From: Straminergon stramineum
Taxonomy: Eukaryota; Streptophyta; Bryopsida; Hypnales; Calliergonaceae
Assembly (NCBI GenBank): GCA_963920665.1
Contig: OY987266.1
Location: 13,893,001 to 13,957,000, forward strand
Direction: 5' to 3'
Length of the DNA stretch: 64,000 nucleotides
The stretch's first letter is position 1; each line of letters starts with the position of its first letter. Shown here piece after piece: positions 22,001 to 34,309 of this stretch. The translations under genes and the position numbers were made by a program. The notes beneath the pieces were generated by a model. The model was given only the letters and a program-made list of their open reading frames with translations, did no database searches and had not been told where the DNA came from.

Positions 22001-24077
22001 GCACTGTTCATACAATATTCTAAAAACCAACATATGACTTACAGGAGCTGCTCCAAAAGTGTCGTATGATGCCACTATGGCAATAGTTGGCAGCATTGAA
22101 TTATCACCTTCAGCTCGCAGTCCTGGTAACCATCCCTGCAAGCCCAAAGTAATTCATCAGTCAAATACTAAGGTGAAACAGCATGATTCAATTCAGTTTC
22201 AGCATAAAATAGTTGAATAAACACGTCTTTAAGCCTACATAAATTGTAACCTCAAGGCAACTCAATTGTAAAGCACGCAAAAATCTACCAAGTTTGTAGC
22301 CTAGCAAAGACGCTGATTTTCTAGCACTGCTGATTAATGAGTAAGCGCAGAGAAATACTTGGATGTTGGTAATTGTCGGCGTAGATATCTTCTTGGATTC
22401 AGACGCTGATACCACCAACTTGTATCTGCAAGACATTCCGCCACAATTGAAATCAATTGAACAATAGCCATGAAATGGACTTCAGTGTCCTCTGGGCTCT
22501 AAACACCTCTCAACCACAGCAGTTCGCATCCAAAATATCGATCCATTGTCGCCATCGATTCACTACTGTCCGAGAGACCTGATTTAAACATTGGTAGTTT
22601 TCATAGCACCTCAGGGATTAGAGCGAAAATGCCACATACCCCCCAGTAGTGGCCGTGGCAGGCCTGCCCGCCGCATCATTGGCGGAAATTTCTCGAAGAA
22701 TGTCCTTCACGTTGTCATCCTCGTATGCAAAATAAACTGGATACTGCAAAGAACCAGTTTTCGCGGCCATTCAATAGTTTCCATCTCATTCGTAGGTCGA
22801 ATCTCAAATCGTTAATGACCCTAATCCCTGCTCCCGTCTTAACGTTGTATTCTTAATAAACAAACGAAAGGACAGAAATATTATTGAGGACCCTTGTGCA
22901 TTCGTAAAAAAAAAAGGTCAATGAGAACAGCCACTTCCGTGAGAAAACTTTATTAAACCCTAAGTGGGAAGATTGCACAGCCTAGACGCCATTCCAGCCT
23001 TCTTTGAAACCCAACAGGCTAAACCTCACTCTGATCCATAGGGTTTGTCATTTATGACGGTTTTCAAAGAGCGCCCTGAAGCCAAGATTGGAATCTTCAA
23101 CTGCAGGGTGTCTTTCAAGCATGGGGCCTAGAGGAGAAAACCCTAGATTTCCTCCTCCGGGTCCTCCATATTACAAACCAGCCCAAACGTTATATTCTTT
23201 GAGCTCGCAAACATATTCTCTAACGAACACTTTTTTCTTCAAATTTAACAATCGAACAGAACATCATGCTCCTCAGAAAGCTACCTAGATTTTCACGAGA
23301 CCAACTAACAATAATCTCACTTCTAGAAATCTAGACCTCGCAGACTTGTTCTTCAACCCTAAACGAGCGTTACTCACGATGCTGTCATTGAAATGCGCAA
23401 CCTGAGTTACTCATCCAAGTGTACTGCGTTCATGATCTCCCATGAATACGATTGGAGCAAGACCTCAAAGAGAAAGCCGTAGATTCAGCTCAGCCCACAA
23501 AACATCCACTAGCAATTCACTAATTCTCCTCCCTTCAACAAAGCAAATTGTCCACAGAAGCACAAACCTGGAAAGTGTTATGAACAAGCCATTGCTCCAG
23601 CTCCGCCAGGGCTTTCGAGACGTTCTCATCCGAATCGTCGCCATCTCCGCCACCAGATTCATGGGACCGTTGCGGAAGCAGCAAGAGAAGACCTCCCAGC
23701 AGCCCCTTGTTCTGCACAAACTCTACAAACCACAAGCATGGGTTTATCAACCACCAAACCCTAATCGCCAACCAATCCACACAATCCAACAGCACCAAGA
23801 TCCCGTGCGTACCATTGAGCGAAGTAATATTGACTTTGAGCACAGGCAAGATGACGACAGTCCGCGAGAGGTCCGCCCCCGGCACGTCGAGTCCCGAAGT
23901 CGCGTGATGGTTGAGCGCGGCGCGGCGCGACCCCATGGGCGTCCCGCGCACGTCGTACTGGATTAGACGGTACACATCCACCACGGCAGCGGCATCTGCG
24001 ACCACCATGCTCATGAGCAACGTCACGAGAGCCACCACTGCCTGCCCCATCACAGAAGGCCTTCGCACACACCTCAT
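19087..24077 (-). CDS. NCLN: Nicalin (NCLN) orthologue, M28-like ER membrane protein, fourteen exons
   Basis: Nicalin is an ER type I membrane protein. In animals it belongs to the nicalin-TMEM147-NOMO complex that helps multipass-protein biogenesis at the translocon. Exons: 24077-23813, 23722-23568, 22743-22640, 22425-22359, 22135-22043, 21900-21736, 21571-21431, 21139-21062, 20854-20742, 20621-20468, 20216-20049, 19908-19807, 19655-19566, 19149-19087. They total 1758 bases (585 residues), phases all closing. Visible features: a signal peptide ending near DAAAVVDVYR, YPVYFAYEDD, the pseudo-peptidase core SYDTFGAAP...GSGSSGSGVVMLLELA, MWLHVSKPPE, VAWEHEQFSRQRI, STFVFYETTK, and a C-terminal membrane helix (exon 13) followed by a short basic tail. 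Where active M28 enzymes have a metal-binding Asp (GADDNASG-like), this protein reads GSGSSGSG, so no peptidase activity is expected. Length is close to the animal protein (about 560). Confidence 0.95.
19264..19415 (+). repeat. Dispersed repeat copy, downstream part of the nicalin gene
   Basis: It shares with 22845-23045 the order TTGTATT...AGGTCAATG...(A)ACC(C)TAAG(C/T)GGGA...G(C/T)TGCACGG(T/C)CTAG...TTCC(G/A)GCCTT. Size and intronic placement suggest a SINE-like repeat, but no RNA polymerase III box could be established. Confidence 0.35.
22845..23045 (+). repeat. Dispersed repeat copy, nicalin intron 2
   Basis: Related copy of 19264-19415 in the same orientation, with an internal A-run (22910-22919). 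It lies in the large second intron. Confidence 0.35.
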
Positions 24078-24647
24078 TTCTCCCGCTTACTTTCCAACGG
24101 CGATGAGGAGCAAACAGGGTGGCGCTTCCTCTGTGAAACACAAAGACACCAAACAGTCCTCAATCTCATCGCAAAACTGGTAGCAGATACTGCAACTGAA
24201 TCGAAAAACAACTGTGATTCTTCTCTACGGGAAAATCTGTTCTGATGGTGCCAAATGCAAAATTTTGAACTGATTTTCGATCGGAAAATGCTCACCTCCT
24301 GCGAGTGCCAGTGACGAGCTGGGTTCTCCAGAAACGGAAACGAAAAGAGGTGACAATGATCTGAGTATCTGCAGAGGAAGTCGGACAAATGCAGCTGGTC
24401 TGCGTGGGAGCCAGGGGTGCTTGTTTTAGCTGCGTTCTATTTTCGGAACATTCCGTGAGAGAAAGCAGATGAATGTGTCGGGGAACGTTCATCCATGGTG
24501 AGACTGAAAAGTGATTCTGATACTCCTCGAGTCCTCTGGTATGGATGTCATGGACATGGTGTGAGCCGCACATGGGACATTCATTCCTTCGGTTGTTTGA
24601 CGTAACGTAAACCAGCCTACGACAGAATGACTGGTTTGCCCTGTTGG
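24078..24647. other. Upstream region of nicalin
   Basis: This is the 5' region of the nicalin gene. A minus-strand frame is open at 24678-24292 (128 codons, starts MKKNLEIFNN), but it has no recognisable domain and overlaps the left edge of the foldback element, so I do not call it a gene. Confidence 0.25.
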
Positions 24648-25463
24648 CATTGTTGAAAATCTCTAAATTTTTTTTCACATGAAGACAAATGTGAGAAATG
24701 GGGAGAGAAATTGAAATTTTATTTTTTAGAAAAAGTATGAATTTGTCATGAATTTTTGAAATGTGATACCCAATTGGCCCAAAAGAGTCTCTAAACTAGC
24801 CCAAATCAACAAAAAGTTGGTAACTTTAATAGTCATCTTACTCACATAAAGGAGTCACAACATTTCCTAACATGGCCACAATGTGAAGGCCTAAAAAAGT
24901 CACATCTAGTGATGAAATTACACTCAAAAGGTAGAAGTTCCTATTATAGTCACTAATCACTCCATGAACATCATCTAAGACATTTACTGTGGCCATGAAC
25001 TCAACCTAATGTAAGGTAAATCAACCCATTGTGGTCAGATGACCCATAGTGGTCACCTAGCAAGTCCCCCCATTGTGGGTTTTTTCAGACCCCATCATGG
25101 GTTTTATTAGTAAATGAGATTTGGACCACAATCAATGTCTTACCTAACAGTAATGGAGTGATTAGTGACTGCATTAGGAACTTCTAACTTTTTAGTGTAA
25201 TTTCATTGTAGGAAGTGACTTTTTAGGCCTTTCACATTAGAAATTATTGTGATTGCTTTAGGTGTGTAAGATGAGTATGATGGATATAGATTTTGTTGGT
25301 TCTAGGGTAGTCTACAGACTCTTATGGGCCATGATGGGCTGAACACTTCAAAAATTCATAGAAAATTCATACTTTGTCAAGAAAATATAATTTCAAATGC
25401 TCTCACTATTTCTCAAACTTGTGTTTATGTGGAAAAAAAATGAAAAAATTTCAGCCATGGCAT
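24648..25463. mobile_element. Foldback / long-TIR element, about 0.8 kb
   Basis: The arms about 24648-25020 and 25100-25463 are inverted, diverged copies. Paired landmarks include GGCCTAAAAA-GTCAC, GAAATTACACT-AAAAG, GAAGTTCCTA, CACTAATCACTCCAT, GGCCC-AAGAGTCT, and an outer TTTTTTTTC-ACAT block near both ends. No coding content is visible. Ends are approximate and no clean target duplication was found, so the superfamily (Mutator-like by arm length) is a guess. Confidence 0.7.
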
Positions 25464-28389
25464 GAGTATGAACTCCTAATTCTGACTACAATGGGTTGTT
25501 TTACCTTAGCCCAAATCTCATTTATTGAAAAATGTTTGTCACATTAGAAGATATTTGGCCCCATTAGAAGACTGCGAGTTCCCAACACTGGAGAACTTCG
25601 TGAACTGCACTACTTCAGCATGTTGATGTGGTTGGGAGGAGACCACGTTAGATTGATTTTTCTTTTTCTGGAAAAAAAATTGTCTTTTTTACAATTTCGA
25701 GGCATATATTTTTTCATTTTTTTTTCATTTTTTCATTTTTTAATGACGGCTAACAACAGTCAAGCGTGCCTTCATTGCTATAGGAACAACATGAGGAACA
25801 GTCCTGAAACAACCCCCTTTCTTCCCCAAATCGCATCTAATGTCGTTTGATGCAAGCATTTAATGGATCATTCCATAGGTGTCTATGATGGTTTGGTATA
25901 CATTAGTGTGAGAAAAGTAAATATAACCTACAGGTGTATCTAAGTTCACTCTAGATTTCAATCATTTGACAAAAAAATTCAATCTAAAGTAGTCCCAATT
26001 TTTAAATCTTAGGTACTCGGTTTCATAGCTTCCACTAGTTGAGTTGACCAACTCTCTAAAATCTATTTGTATTTTTGTTTGTTTAGTAAAGTATAAAATA
26101 TAAAGATAGTAACAGTAATAAAGACCACTTCATTTCAATTATCTTTTACTTCAAGAAAATTAAAAATTCATTAAAGAACTAATTTGAAATTTTTATTATT
26201 TAAAATTAACAATTCAACCAACATCTACTCAACCATTCTATTAAAATTTAATCATTAAAAAGAGTAAAACAAAAATATATTTTTTCAACTTTGGGGCCTC
26301 TAGATCAATCAGTTACATATTCTCAAGACAATTAAATTCTTTGATCCTAGTATTGACACAAAAAGTGTACTTTGATCTTATGTGGAGATACAGTAAAACT
26401 AGTCTTAGAAAAATACCTTTTTAGTTTGTGTAAACCTAGTAGATTAAGTTTGATCTTGGTTATAAAATTTAAATTGATTTTGAATTTTTGTGCTAAAAAA
26501 TTGTACATCCCAAACAACAAAAGTGGCATCCAATTGAGATATTTTTTTAAAGTAGAACATTTTTGAAAATTGAGAACTTTGTTTCAAGTTGTAATATAGT
26601 CATATATGCCTAGCATTAGATGTTCTTTGGCCTCTAGAAGACTATATGTTCTTCGACTCTGGGGAATAGGGGAATTCTACCACATTAGCTATTTGACATA
26701 GTTAAGAGACGGCCACATCAGAAAATATTTTTTAATTTATTTTGAAATAATTTAAAATTTTTGAAATTTTCTTTCTGGTTTAGTTCATTTTTTCTTAATT
26801 TTCTTAATTTTTTTATTTTGCACAACAATGGTTGATTAATAGTATGAGAAACAAACCTAAAATGGTCTTCTAGAGGCCAAAAAAACATCTATTGATTCAT
26901 TAATTTTGAATCTTTTGGAATCATACTGCAAACATTGTGGCAAAAAAATATTGCTCTCAATGAAAAATAGTGATTTGTGATAGAAATTAGTATTCTTTCT
27001 AACTTTTAATCATCCAAATGGAATACTTTACAAGAATTGATGTACTAGTGTTTTTATTTTCAAAAATACTTTCAAAATGATTCAAAAAATACAAATTAAA
27101 AAGTTTTCCAACTCAAAGGGGCTCATGATCAACCATTAAAAGTAAAATGTGATCAATCCCTATATTGATACAAAGCAAGTACACTTTGAGCAAATTTCAA
27201 GATACATTTTTTTTTTTCTTCTAAATATTTTTTCAATATGTGTAATCCCAGCTTATAACATCAATTTCCAATTTTCAACTCTAAATTTGATTTTTTGGAC
27301 AAAAAATAACTAAAACCTTCAAAATGACAATATTAGGCATTGAAGTGGAAGCTAACATAATACAATATAGCTTTTTTCAAGAATAGAATAAATTGTGCAC
27401 AATGTAGATTAGCTCTCTCTGCATACTACAATCATGGATTTCAAGTGCATCAAAGGTGTAGCCCAAAAGTCATGGCTATAGTCCACATTTTCCTTACAAT
27501 AGGTAAAAATAGTGTTTTTTTTACAATTACTTAACTATTATTTTTTAAACCTATTGTCTAATGTGTCTCAATTTTTTTAGAAATTAGCTTTGTTAATACA
27601 TAACATCATTAAAGAATGATAGTTGAATAATTTTGGAGTTGAAGCTAAAAAACACAATTTATTCTTTAGTATCATGAAAAAAATAACTTATAAAGAAGGC
27701 CATTCAAGTAGATGTCATACACTCATATATTATAATTATATACCCCCTTTTTCCCCAAATGATCTTTATGTTAGACAAAAAAATAATGATTTTAAATACA
27801 TTTTGATTTCTAAGTGGAATTTAATGCTTTCGTATTGTCCTAGAAATTTCAATTCTAGATTAGTTTGACAGGTAGTTTTAAGACACTAAAAATTGGGATT
27901 TGAGGGGGGGGGGGCTTTTGAAGGAATACTATTGGCCATTGATTGGGCTAGTGTGGTGAAGTTCTTGTGTGTGTTTCTTGTGAATGTTTGCAAATTGATG
28001 GGGGCATGGTCAAGTAAGGCCATAATAAATGCCAAAATTAGGTGGGTGCCTATGAAGCACACTAGGTTCTAGAAGTAGTTAGGTTTTGACTGCAAGAAGA
28101 TGGGGCCAATTTAGAAAGGAGATAGGGTTAGCTTAGACAAGTCTCCAAATATATTGCCAATCTTTAGTATAGTAGTGTACAATTTCCAAGACTTCATTTT
28201 TGGGGCCCTTCATACCATGTCATACCATGAAGATCTTTTGGGGACAAGAAATCCAGGCCAACAAGAAGATCATTTTGAGATAGAGGGAGTACTTTTCTAG
28301 TTTGGATTGGATTTCTCTCAAAAAGGCTAACTTCCTTTTTTAAATTAATCATTTGAAGACCAATGATCTAGAAGGGACAAGAAAAAGTG
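25464..28389. other. AT-rich intergenic stretch
   Basis: No gene is supported. Diverged direct repeats link 25555-25660 and 26620-26720, both with a (C)T(C/A)(T/G)AGAAGACT start and a later GAGA-GGCCAC/GACCAC core. Long A/T runs dominate. A G-run lies at 27906-27914. Confidence 0.3.
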
Positions 28390-28600
28390 ACAATTTTGGG
28401 TGCTTCTATCTTAATATTCTAAAAAGAGTAGGAAGAAAGGAACACGATATATTATGTATTGTACATCAAAGAAGGCTAGACAAGTAAGCTTGCAACCAAA
28501 ATAGGGAAGACTAAGCTTCTAGAGTTGATTTACAACAATAGAAGTTGATCCTCCTTCTTGGTGTGATCCTTCAACATTGGATTTCCGTCTCAAGGAGGTT
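28390..28600 (-). pseudogene. Decayed tandem copy of the lectin 3' end (outer copy)
   Basis: This matches, with many changes, the last coding segment and 3' flank of the EUL lectin gene. TTCTAGAGTTGATTTAC, GATCCTCCTTCTTGGTGTGA and the flanking AAGAAAGGAACACG-like stretch correspond to 28910-29100. The frame is not preserved. Confidence 0.6.
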
Positions 28601-28639
28601 GACATTATTACTCTCAAGAAAATTATCATTTGAACCACC

Positions 28640-28860
28640 CATCTATAAACAAAAAGAGTTGGCTCTAGATGTTTCTACTTTAATGTTATAGAAAGAATGG
28701 GAAGAGAGCAATATAGCATGTTATGGGATAAGAAAGTAAGACCATGAAGTTAGCAACAACAACAAGCGGGAGTGATCTTCTGAAGCAAATTCAAGACAAT
28801 GGAAGCCAAATCCTCCTTCTTGGTGTAGTGCTTTATGATTGGATTTCTTTTGAGGAGCTA
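28640..28860 (-). pseudogene. Decayed tandem copy of the lectin 3' end (middle copy)
   Basis: Second partial copy. GAAGTTAGCAACAAC, CAATGGAAGCC and TCCTCCTTCTTGGTGTAG correspond to the live gene at 29003-29084. Upstream GTTATAGAAAGAATGGGAAG matches the 3' flank at about 28930-28950. The spacing of copies is about 250 bp. Confidence 0.65.
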
Positions 28861-29005
28861 ACATTCTTATTTTAAAAAGCCAAAAATTGGACCACCCAAA
28901 GTGAGGAGTTTTGGGTGTTTCTACCTTAATGTTATGGAAGAATGGGAAGAGAGAAAAAGAGCGTGTTATATACTCCGTACATGAAAGAGGCTAGGGTCCT
29001 TGAAG

Positions 29006-30109
29006 TTAGCAGCAACAGTGAGCAGGAGTGAGCTTCCAGAGCTGATTTACGGCAATGGAAGCCGGATCCTCCTTCTTGGTGCGATCCTTCATGAGCACCA
29101 CCAGCGTATTCTCCTTCACGCGCGCCTCGCCCTCAGGGCATGGCTCCATGGAGTCGCACTTCATGCATCGGAGCGCGTGCATCACGGTCTCTGGGGAGCC
29201 ATTGTACAGCGTGTGGTAATGCCGCCCCTTGTTCGGCGACTCGTACCAGATCACACTGTCGTCCAGCTTGAGCGGGTCGTAATCAGCCAGCAGCACCTAA
29301 CTCAGATACGGAATAGAAAGTCCATTACATTGCTAATCACAGGAGAATTCCAAAACGTCCATCTATGAAATTTTCAAAAATTCCAGAGCCAATGTCCAGT
29401 GATGATAGAATAGGAGACACAAGGAATGGAATTTGGACCCAATAGGACATTCGTCGAGTTCCCATTTTGGAATCTTCCTGGGATCTCCAATCCTCTGCAG
29501 CTGCACAAACGTTATATCGATCTAGAATTTTCCTTCTCGTGCACCTCAATCGTTATGGGAATCGGGTGGTTTACGAATCCCGGGGAGATTGTGCTCGTTC
29601 CTTTGCGGACAGATCAGAAGTTTCTCAAATGACATATGGACTAGGAATGGGTGGAATCAGGGAAAAGGGGCAAACAGGGGATATTAATGTTACAAAAAAA
29701 TTCTGCTGGCAAAACTGTAAATTGGGAATGGTAATCTGGGAGCCACAGACCATCTTCCAGTGAATGAATATGTAGTGTGTAACAGTACCTGCTTGCCTTC
29801 CTCTGGCGCCACGCGAATGGCCTTCCCGGTGTCTTTGTGAATGAGTGAGAATCCGCCCTCGCGGTCGAACGCCCAAGCCATCTTGTTGTCCTTCAGCCAT
29901 AGCTGGCTGGTGTCAGTCGGGTCGGCATTCACGATGCACGTGCCGTAGCCGACGGTGGAGCGCACCGCCACGTTGTAGTTCCCGTTGGCCTTGCAGTGGA
30001 TTCGCACCAGTTTCGCTGGCGTGCACCAGTGGCATGTGCAGATACCCTTGCAGTACTTGCAAATTATCTTGCACATTTTTTCGGTTGGAGTAGAGTAATT
30101 ACATTTCAC
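29006..30109 (-). CDS. EUL/R40-type beta-trefoil lectin, two exons
   Basis: A predicted carbohydrate-binding protein of the Euonymus-lectin (EUL, R40, ricin-B-like) family, usually nucleocytoplasmic and stress-linked in plants. Exons 30109-29789 and 29296-29006 join in phase as EEGKQ/VLLADYDPL, giving 203 residues. The EUL domain runs from about residue 34 (VRIHCKANGNYNVAVR) through SQLWLKD, FSLIHKDTGKAIRV and SVIWYES to the closing NQLWKL, the usual full-length single domain. The N-terminus is unusually cysteine-rich (MCKIICKYCKGICTCHWC) and the C-terminus is HCCC. A downstream Met (residue 12) is an equally possible start. No signal peptide is evident. The 3' end is followed by two decayed duplicates of itself. 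Confidence 0.88.
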
Positions 30110-32248
30110 GGCTGCAGCAGCAGCAAGGACAGGGATGTATAATTCATCAGATTGTCATGAGAAGCGAGACTTGAATTAACCCTGCTTGATAAAAGTTTAG
30201 TTCCACCGGCCACTAGTTTCAGTATCAATCACGTACCAGGTTCCAAAGCTTCTCTTTCGATCGACGATCGGTGCTTCCACAGATGTAGCCTGAACTCTAC
30301 CCGAACATCATCCTCTGTTTAATCCATTTGTAACGGTTGTGAACTACAGATCGAGAGGTCGGAGCTGGATGCTGCCGCATCAGGAGCCACATCCAGGGGC
30401 CGATGAGCCATCTCTGCTCATAAATCGGCCAGGAATTGAACAGACAGGCTACATTGTGGCATGTGTCTCTTCAGACCGAATGGGTACTTGTGCCAATTGA
30501 GCGATACCGTTACACCCCTTAATCGTCCGCACATCAATCAGAGTGGGCAATATCTAAATTTACACCAACTACAGGTTTATTATGATTTTATTTCAAGGCT
30601 GGGCTTAAGCCACTTGTCTGACAGCTAGTCACTGAATGTGTTGTACTGTGACTACTGTGCTGCAGGTCAGCTTGGCTGCATGTTAACGTTACGCAGACAA
30701 TGCAAAGAGGCGTGCGCAGGGCTTGTGCACTTCCTGTGCCTCTTGTGTAAAGGCTGAAGGGGAAGGGGGATCTCTTTCTTGCGGTACAGACTCAGGCAAA
30801 ACGACGCGTTATATATAAATTATACTAGGTGGTACTTCACGCAAACTTAGATGCATCTGGACAGGGTACATTCGTGGCATCTGATTACAAAGCCTAGGTC
30901 AGCCAGATGTCAGATGAGAGTCCAGCGTGTGACACACATATCTGAGGTGGTTGTTCACTTCCGGAATCCTGAATCACTTCTCGATCATACATTTGACTTA
31001 AGGTGCACTGCGTTAGTGGAATCCAAGGCTGATAATTCAGCTTGGATCACTGTATATATCGCAAATCCAGCTCAGGGGTAAAGTAGCTAGCTGCAAATTA
31101 CCATCACCCATTCTATGTCAAGTTCTGTACCATTCGAATATGTTGGAAGAACTGAGCAGCTTATATAACACTAGCAACTTGTCAACAAGTACTGAAATGC
31201 ATAGCCCTCTCAACGTCAATCTCGTTTCAATTTCATGATTCAGAGCACTGAAATTGTGACACTCAACTGAAGCCCTAAAAATTATGCCTGGTAGAGATTT
31301 AGGTTTCTAGGCGCCAGCCTCGAAAGAGTGAAGATATCATGAATATCTGCCAATAAAACGATGTAGACGTTTCTCAGAATCAATAGCTCCTGCAACTCTG
31401 ATCCAATCACAAGTTTTGTATATAAACTGCTTAAAATAATGCATTTCCATACAGAGAAGATAACGTCCTGTGCGATCGCCTTCACTCGATTGCCACATGA
31501 AACAGTGAAAGCCATGAAATTTAGAATGCCACAGCGTGAATGCATGTTTGTGACTTGTGAGAATCGAGCACTTTAACTCCCCAAATACTTCGGTATGTCC
31601 CGCAGTGCGAAGTTCTAGATCGCGGATTGGTTATTTCTTTCCTAAAAGGGCCAACGTACCTAGTATAGTTGATTCCAGAACGCACAATTGCAAACTCCTA
31701 CGAACTGAAAGAATCACCCACTCCGTGCATCCCTGAATCTCCACCGCTCTCCACCTACGATCCATGAAATCAACAGCTGTGATGCCATGATCGATCATAT
31801 TATACACATTTTAAATTCCTGACTGGGCAGAGTGAATTCAGTCTAGCTCGGTGGACGTCACTTCAACATTCATAAACGAAACAGAAATTATAAAATTTGA
31901 CAGAGAAAACTCAACTATATACTGAGCCATAGCTTCGTTCCAGGACCAGACCCATATTCGGAATTTCTCGATATGCAAGTCCGTACAGTAACGTTTGGAT
32001 TGAAATTTAAGTCACGGTTCGCTCCGAAGGTCGGACCGCCCCCCACAGACTGTAAACTATAGTTCCAAGCAATTTATCGACCACTCCGTCCATCGCCGTG
32101 CGCAATCATAATTTAACGACCCGAGCAGGAGGCCATGCAATGAATGGAATGAAATGAAAGCGTCGGTTCACTCTGCTCTAGCTAGCTACGTGCGTACTAG
32201 CTTGCAAACATTACAGCCTACCCCACCAGCTGATATTTAGCTCTTTCG
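30110..32248. other. Intergenic stretch between lectin and ferredoxin genes
   Basis: Base composition is mixed and no conserved frame is visible. A 76-codon plus-strand frame at 30851-31081 has no recognisable content. The segment holds the upstream region of the lectin gene and the downstream region of the ferredoxin gene. Confidence 0.3.
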
Positions 32249-32743
32249 CTACATTTCCAGGTCTTCCTCCATGTGCGTGGTGATGGTGCAGTCGCTCTTT
32301 GGGTACGCCACGCACGTCAAAATGAATCCTTTCGCCAGCTGATCTTCATCCAAAAAGCTCTGCTCGCCGTTGTCCACGGACCCTGACTGCACCTTCCCGG
32401 CGCACGACGAGCAAGCGCCCGCGCGGCACGAGTACGGGAGCTCCACGCCGGCCTCTTCCGCGGCGTCGATGATGTACGTGTCGTCGTCGACCTGGATAGT
32501 GGTCTCCTCGCCGTCCGTGATGAGCGTCACTTTGTAGGTGGCCATGCAGGTGACGCTCATCGGAGGTCTTCGGCTCTGGAGTCGGAAGGGCTTGCAAGCC
32601 ACAGGGGGACGCAACTTGGCGACCCTGCTGTTGCCCGTGCTGCTGTTGCCCGCACTGCTGCAAGTGGGGTTGCCCGTGGTCTTGATGGGTACAAGTGTGG
32701 AGGTCACGGAGACCGCGGCCATGTTTGCAGGGGGCATGCACAA
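32249..32743 (-). CDS. PETF: Chloroplast [2Fe-2S] ferredoxin precursor, intronless
   Basis: A soluble plastid electron carrier that accepts electrons from photosystem I and passes them to FNR and other enzymes. The frame has 164 codons from the first ATG. The second in-frame Met (codon 8, position 32722, AACATGGCC context, reading MAAVSVTST) is the more plausible start. A Ser/Thr/Arg-rich transit peptide runs to about residue 65 and the mature protein starts near [14 protein letters not shown]. The cluster ligands follow the plant-type spacing: [13 protein letters not shown] gives three Cys and LTCVAYP the fourth. The C-terminus THMEEDLEM is acidic as in photosynthetic ferredoxins. The reading frame is intact and GC-rich compared with its flanks. 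Confidence 0.97.
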   Translation of the reverse strand: MCMPPANMAAVSVTSTLVPIKTTGNPTCSSAGNSSTGNSRVAKLRPPVACKPFRLQSRRPPMSVTCMATYKVTLITDGEETTIQVDDDTYIIDAAEEAGVELPYSCRAGACSSCAGKVQSGSVDNGEQSFLDEDQLAKGFILTCVAYPKSDCTITTHMEEDLEM

Positions 32744-34309
32744 CGGGCGATGGAGGGTGATCTAAGCTTGGCCAATAAAGGGGATTGTGAGGAGAGACGA
32801 ACAGTAGTGAGATTGGGATGGCGAGATCGAGTATTGCGAGAGGTACGTAAAGGGACTGTTCAGTGGGGACGATGGATCGGAGGATTGCAGGACTATGACA
32901 AGGGAGCAACGCCGTCCTGCTGATGGCGTCTGGCCAATGGAGGAGTGCCGAGTATGTCTTGTGGCCCTCGCATGGAATCCAGCAGCCAGCGTGTGCCGAA
33001 TTCAGTTGGGAAGTGTCAGCCTTCGTGGGTTCGGCTTTGAATTCAGTGGTACGAGGGAGTTGATGGGTTGCACTACCCGGACCTGGGCAAGCGACTGCTG
33101 GAATTCTGTGTTCAGGGTGGTGTGCCCCAAATTGTTGGATGTGACGGGGGAAAGGAAGGAAGAGAATACCGTACGTTGGGGTCAGGGTCGGTAAATTAGT
33201 GCCGAATAATTAATTGAAGTTCGCAAAGAATGTTCGGCACTTTAAAATTTATTTTCTAAAATTTCAACATTGTGATAATACAATTACTATGCATACGACA
33301 TATAGTTTCAAAAGTCACTTCTCTGGGAAAGTAAGGGGACAAGTATACAAGTTGTTTATATAAGTTGGGTGGTAGGAGGTGAAACAATCTATGTGGGATA
33401 TGGAAATTAGGATTAGTAGACACTCAACTATTTATACTTAAGCTTTCATCTTTAGATTATCCCATATTCTTCAAGGATTCATGATGGACAATGGGTTTCA
33501 TTATAAAAGCAACCTCTCCACCCTCCATTGCCACTCCATGTTTATGAGATATATCCCTGACTATGCTATCAAGAACTTTCTAGATGATATTAGGACTTAA
33601 CTTTGGCCTTTTCGGTAAAATTTGGATATTTTCTTTGTTTACAACAATTTGGCCATTTAATATTTCTTCAATACGGCAATTTCCCTCTTTCATTTTATTT
33701 ATTTTTTGGCTTTTTGAAAAATAATTATTTTCTACCAACCCTGCCCCAAAGGTACGGTAGACAGAGAATGTAATGGTGAGCTAACCTAATTTTTCCACTA
33801 TGCACTATTTGTACTATTGTAGCGTAGTGTATTGTACATTTCAAAATTTTAAATGGACTCTATGTCTTTATTGATACATAGTGGCTAAAAAGTAGAGCAA
33901 ATAACATTGGTAGAAGGGTGGGCACTTTGAACACCAATGAATAGTGTTACAACATTGTTGTGATTTGAACCATTTTTGAATTGAAGTAGGCATTTTCATA
34001 TATTATGGTGTATGTAGTGTTGGGAGTTCTTATTGGTTGTCGGTTGACAACAAATTGATTAATAGTTGATGTTAAGGTTAAGTAGGGTTAGTTGGCAACC
34101 AACCTCTTAGCGTTGTAGTTTGCTAGTTGGAGGCAAGGGCTTGTCCCTTGTCTCTCTCTTGATTCGTAGAGGGTTTGAGGTGTGAGAAACACTTGGATGA
34201 AGGGTTGTACATTAGTTGGAGATTTATTATTAAAGAACCTATTGATGTGAATAATTTGGAGGTTGCGTTAAGATAAAGTAGTTCATCAAGGCAAAATTTT
34301 GGATAATTA
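32744..34309. other. Intergenic stretch upstream of ferredoxin
   Basis: The first 450 bases are GC-richer and probably include the ferredoxin promoter. A 99-codon plus-strand frame at 32895-33194 shows no domain. From 33200 on the DNA is AT-rich without visible genes. Confidence 0.3.

Noticed and set aside
24292..24678. 128-codon frame upstream of nicalin
   Set aside because: No domain, overlaps the foldback element edge, and is probably leader or intergenic sequence.
32346..32909. 187-codon minus-strand frame overlapping ferredoxin
   Set aside because: Out of frame with the conserved ferredoxin; the low-complexity His/Arg translation is a shadow of GC-rich coding DNA.
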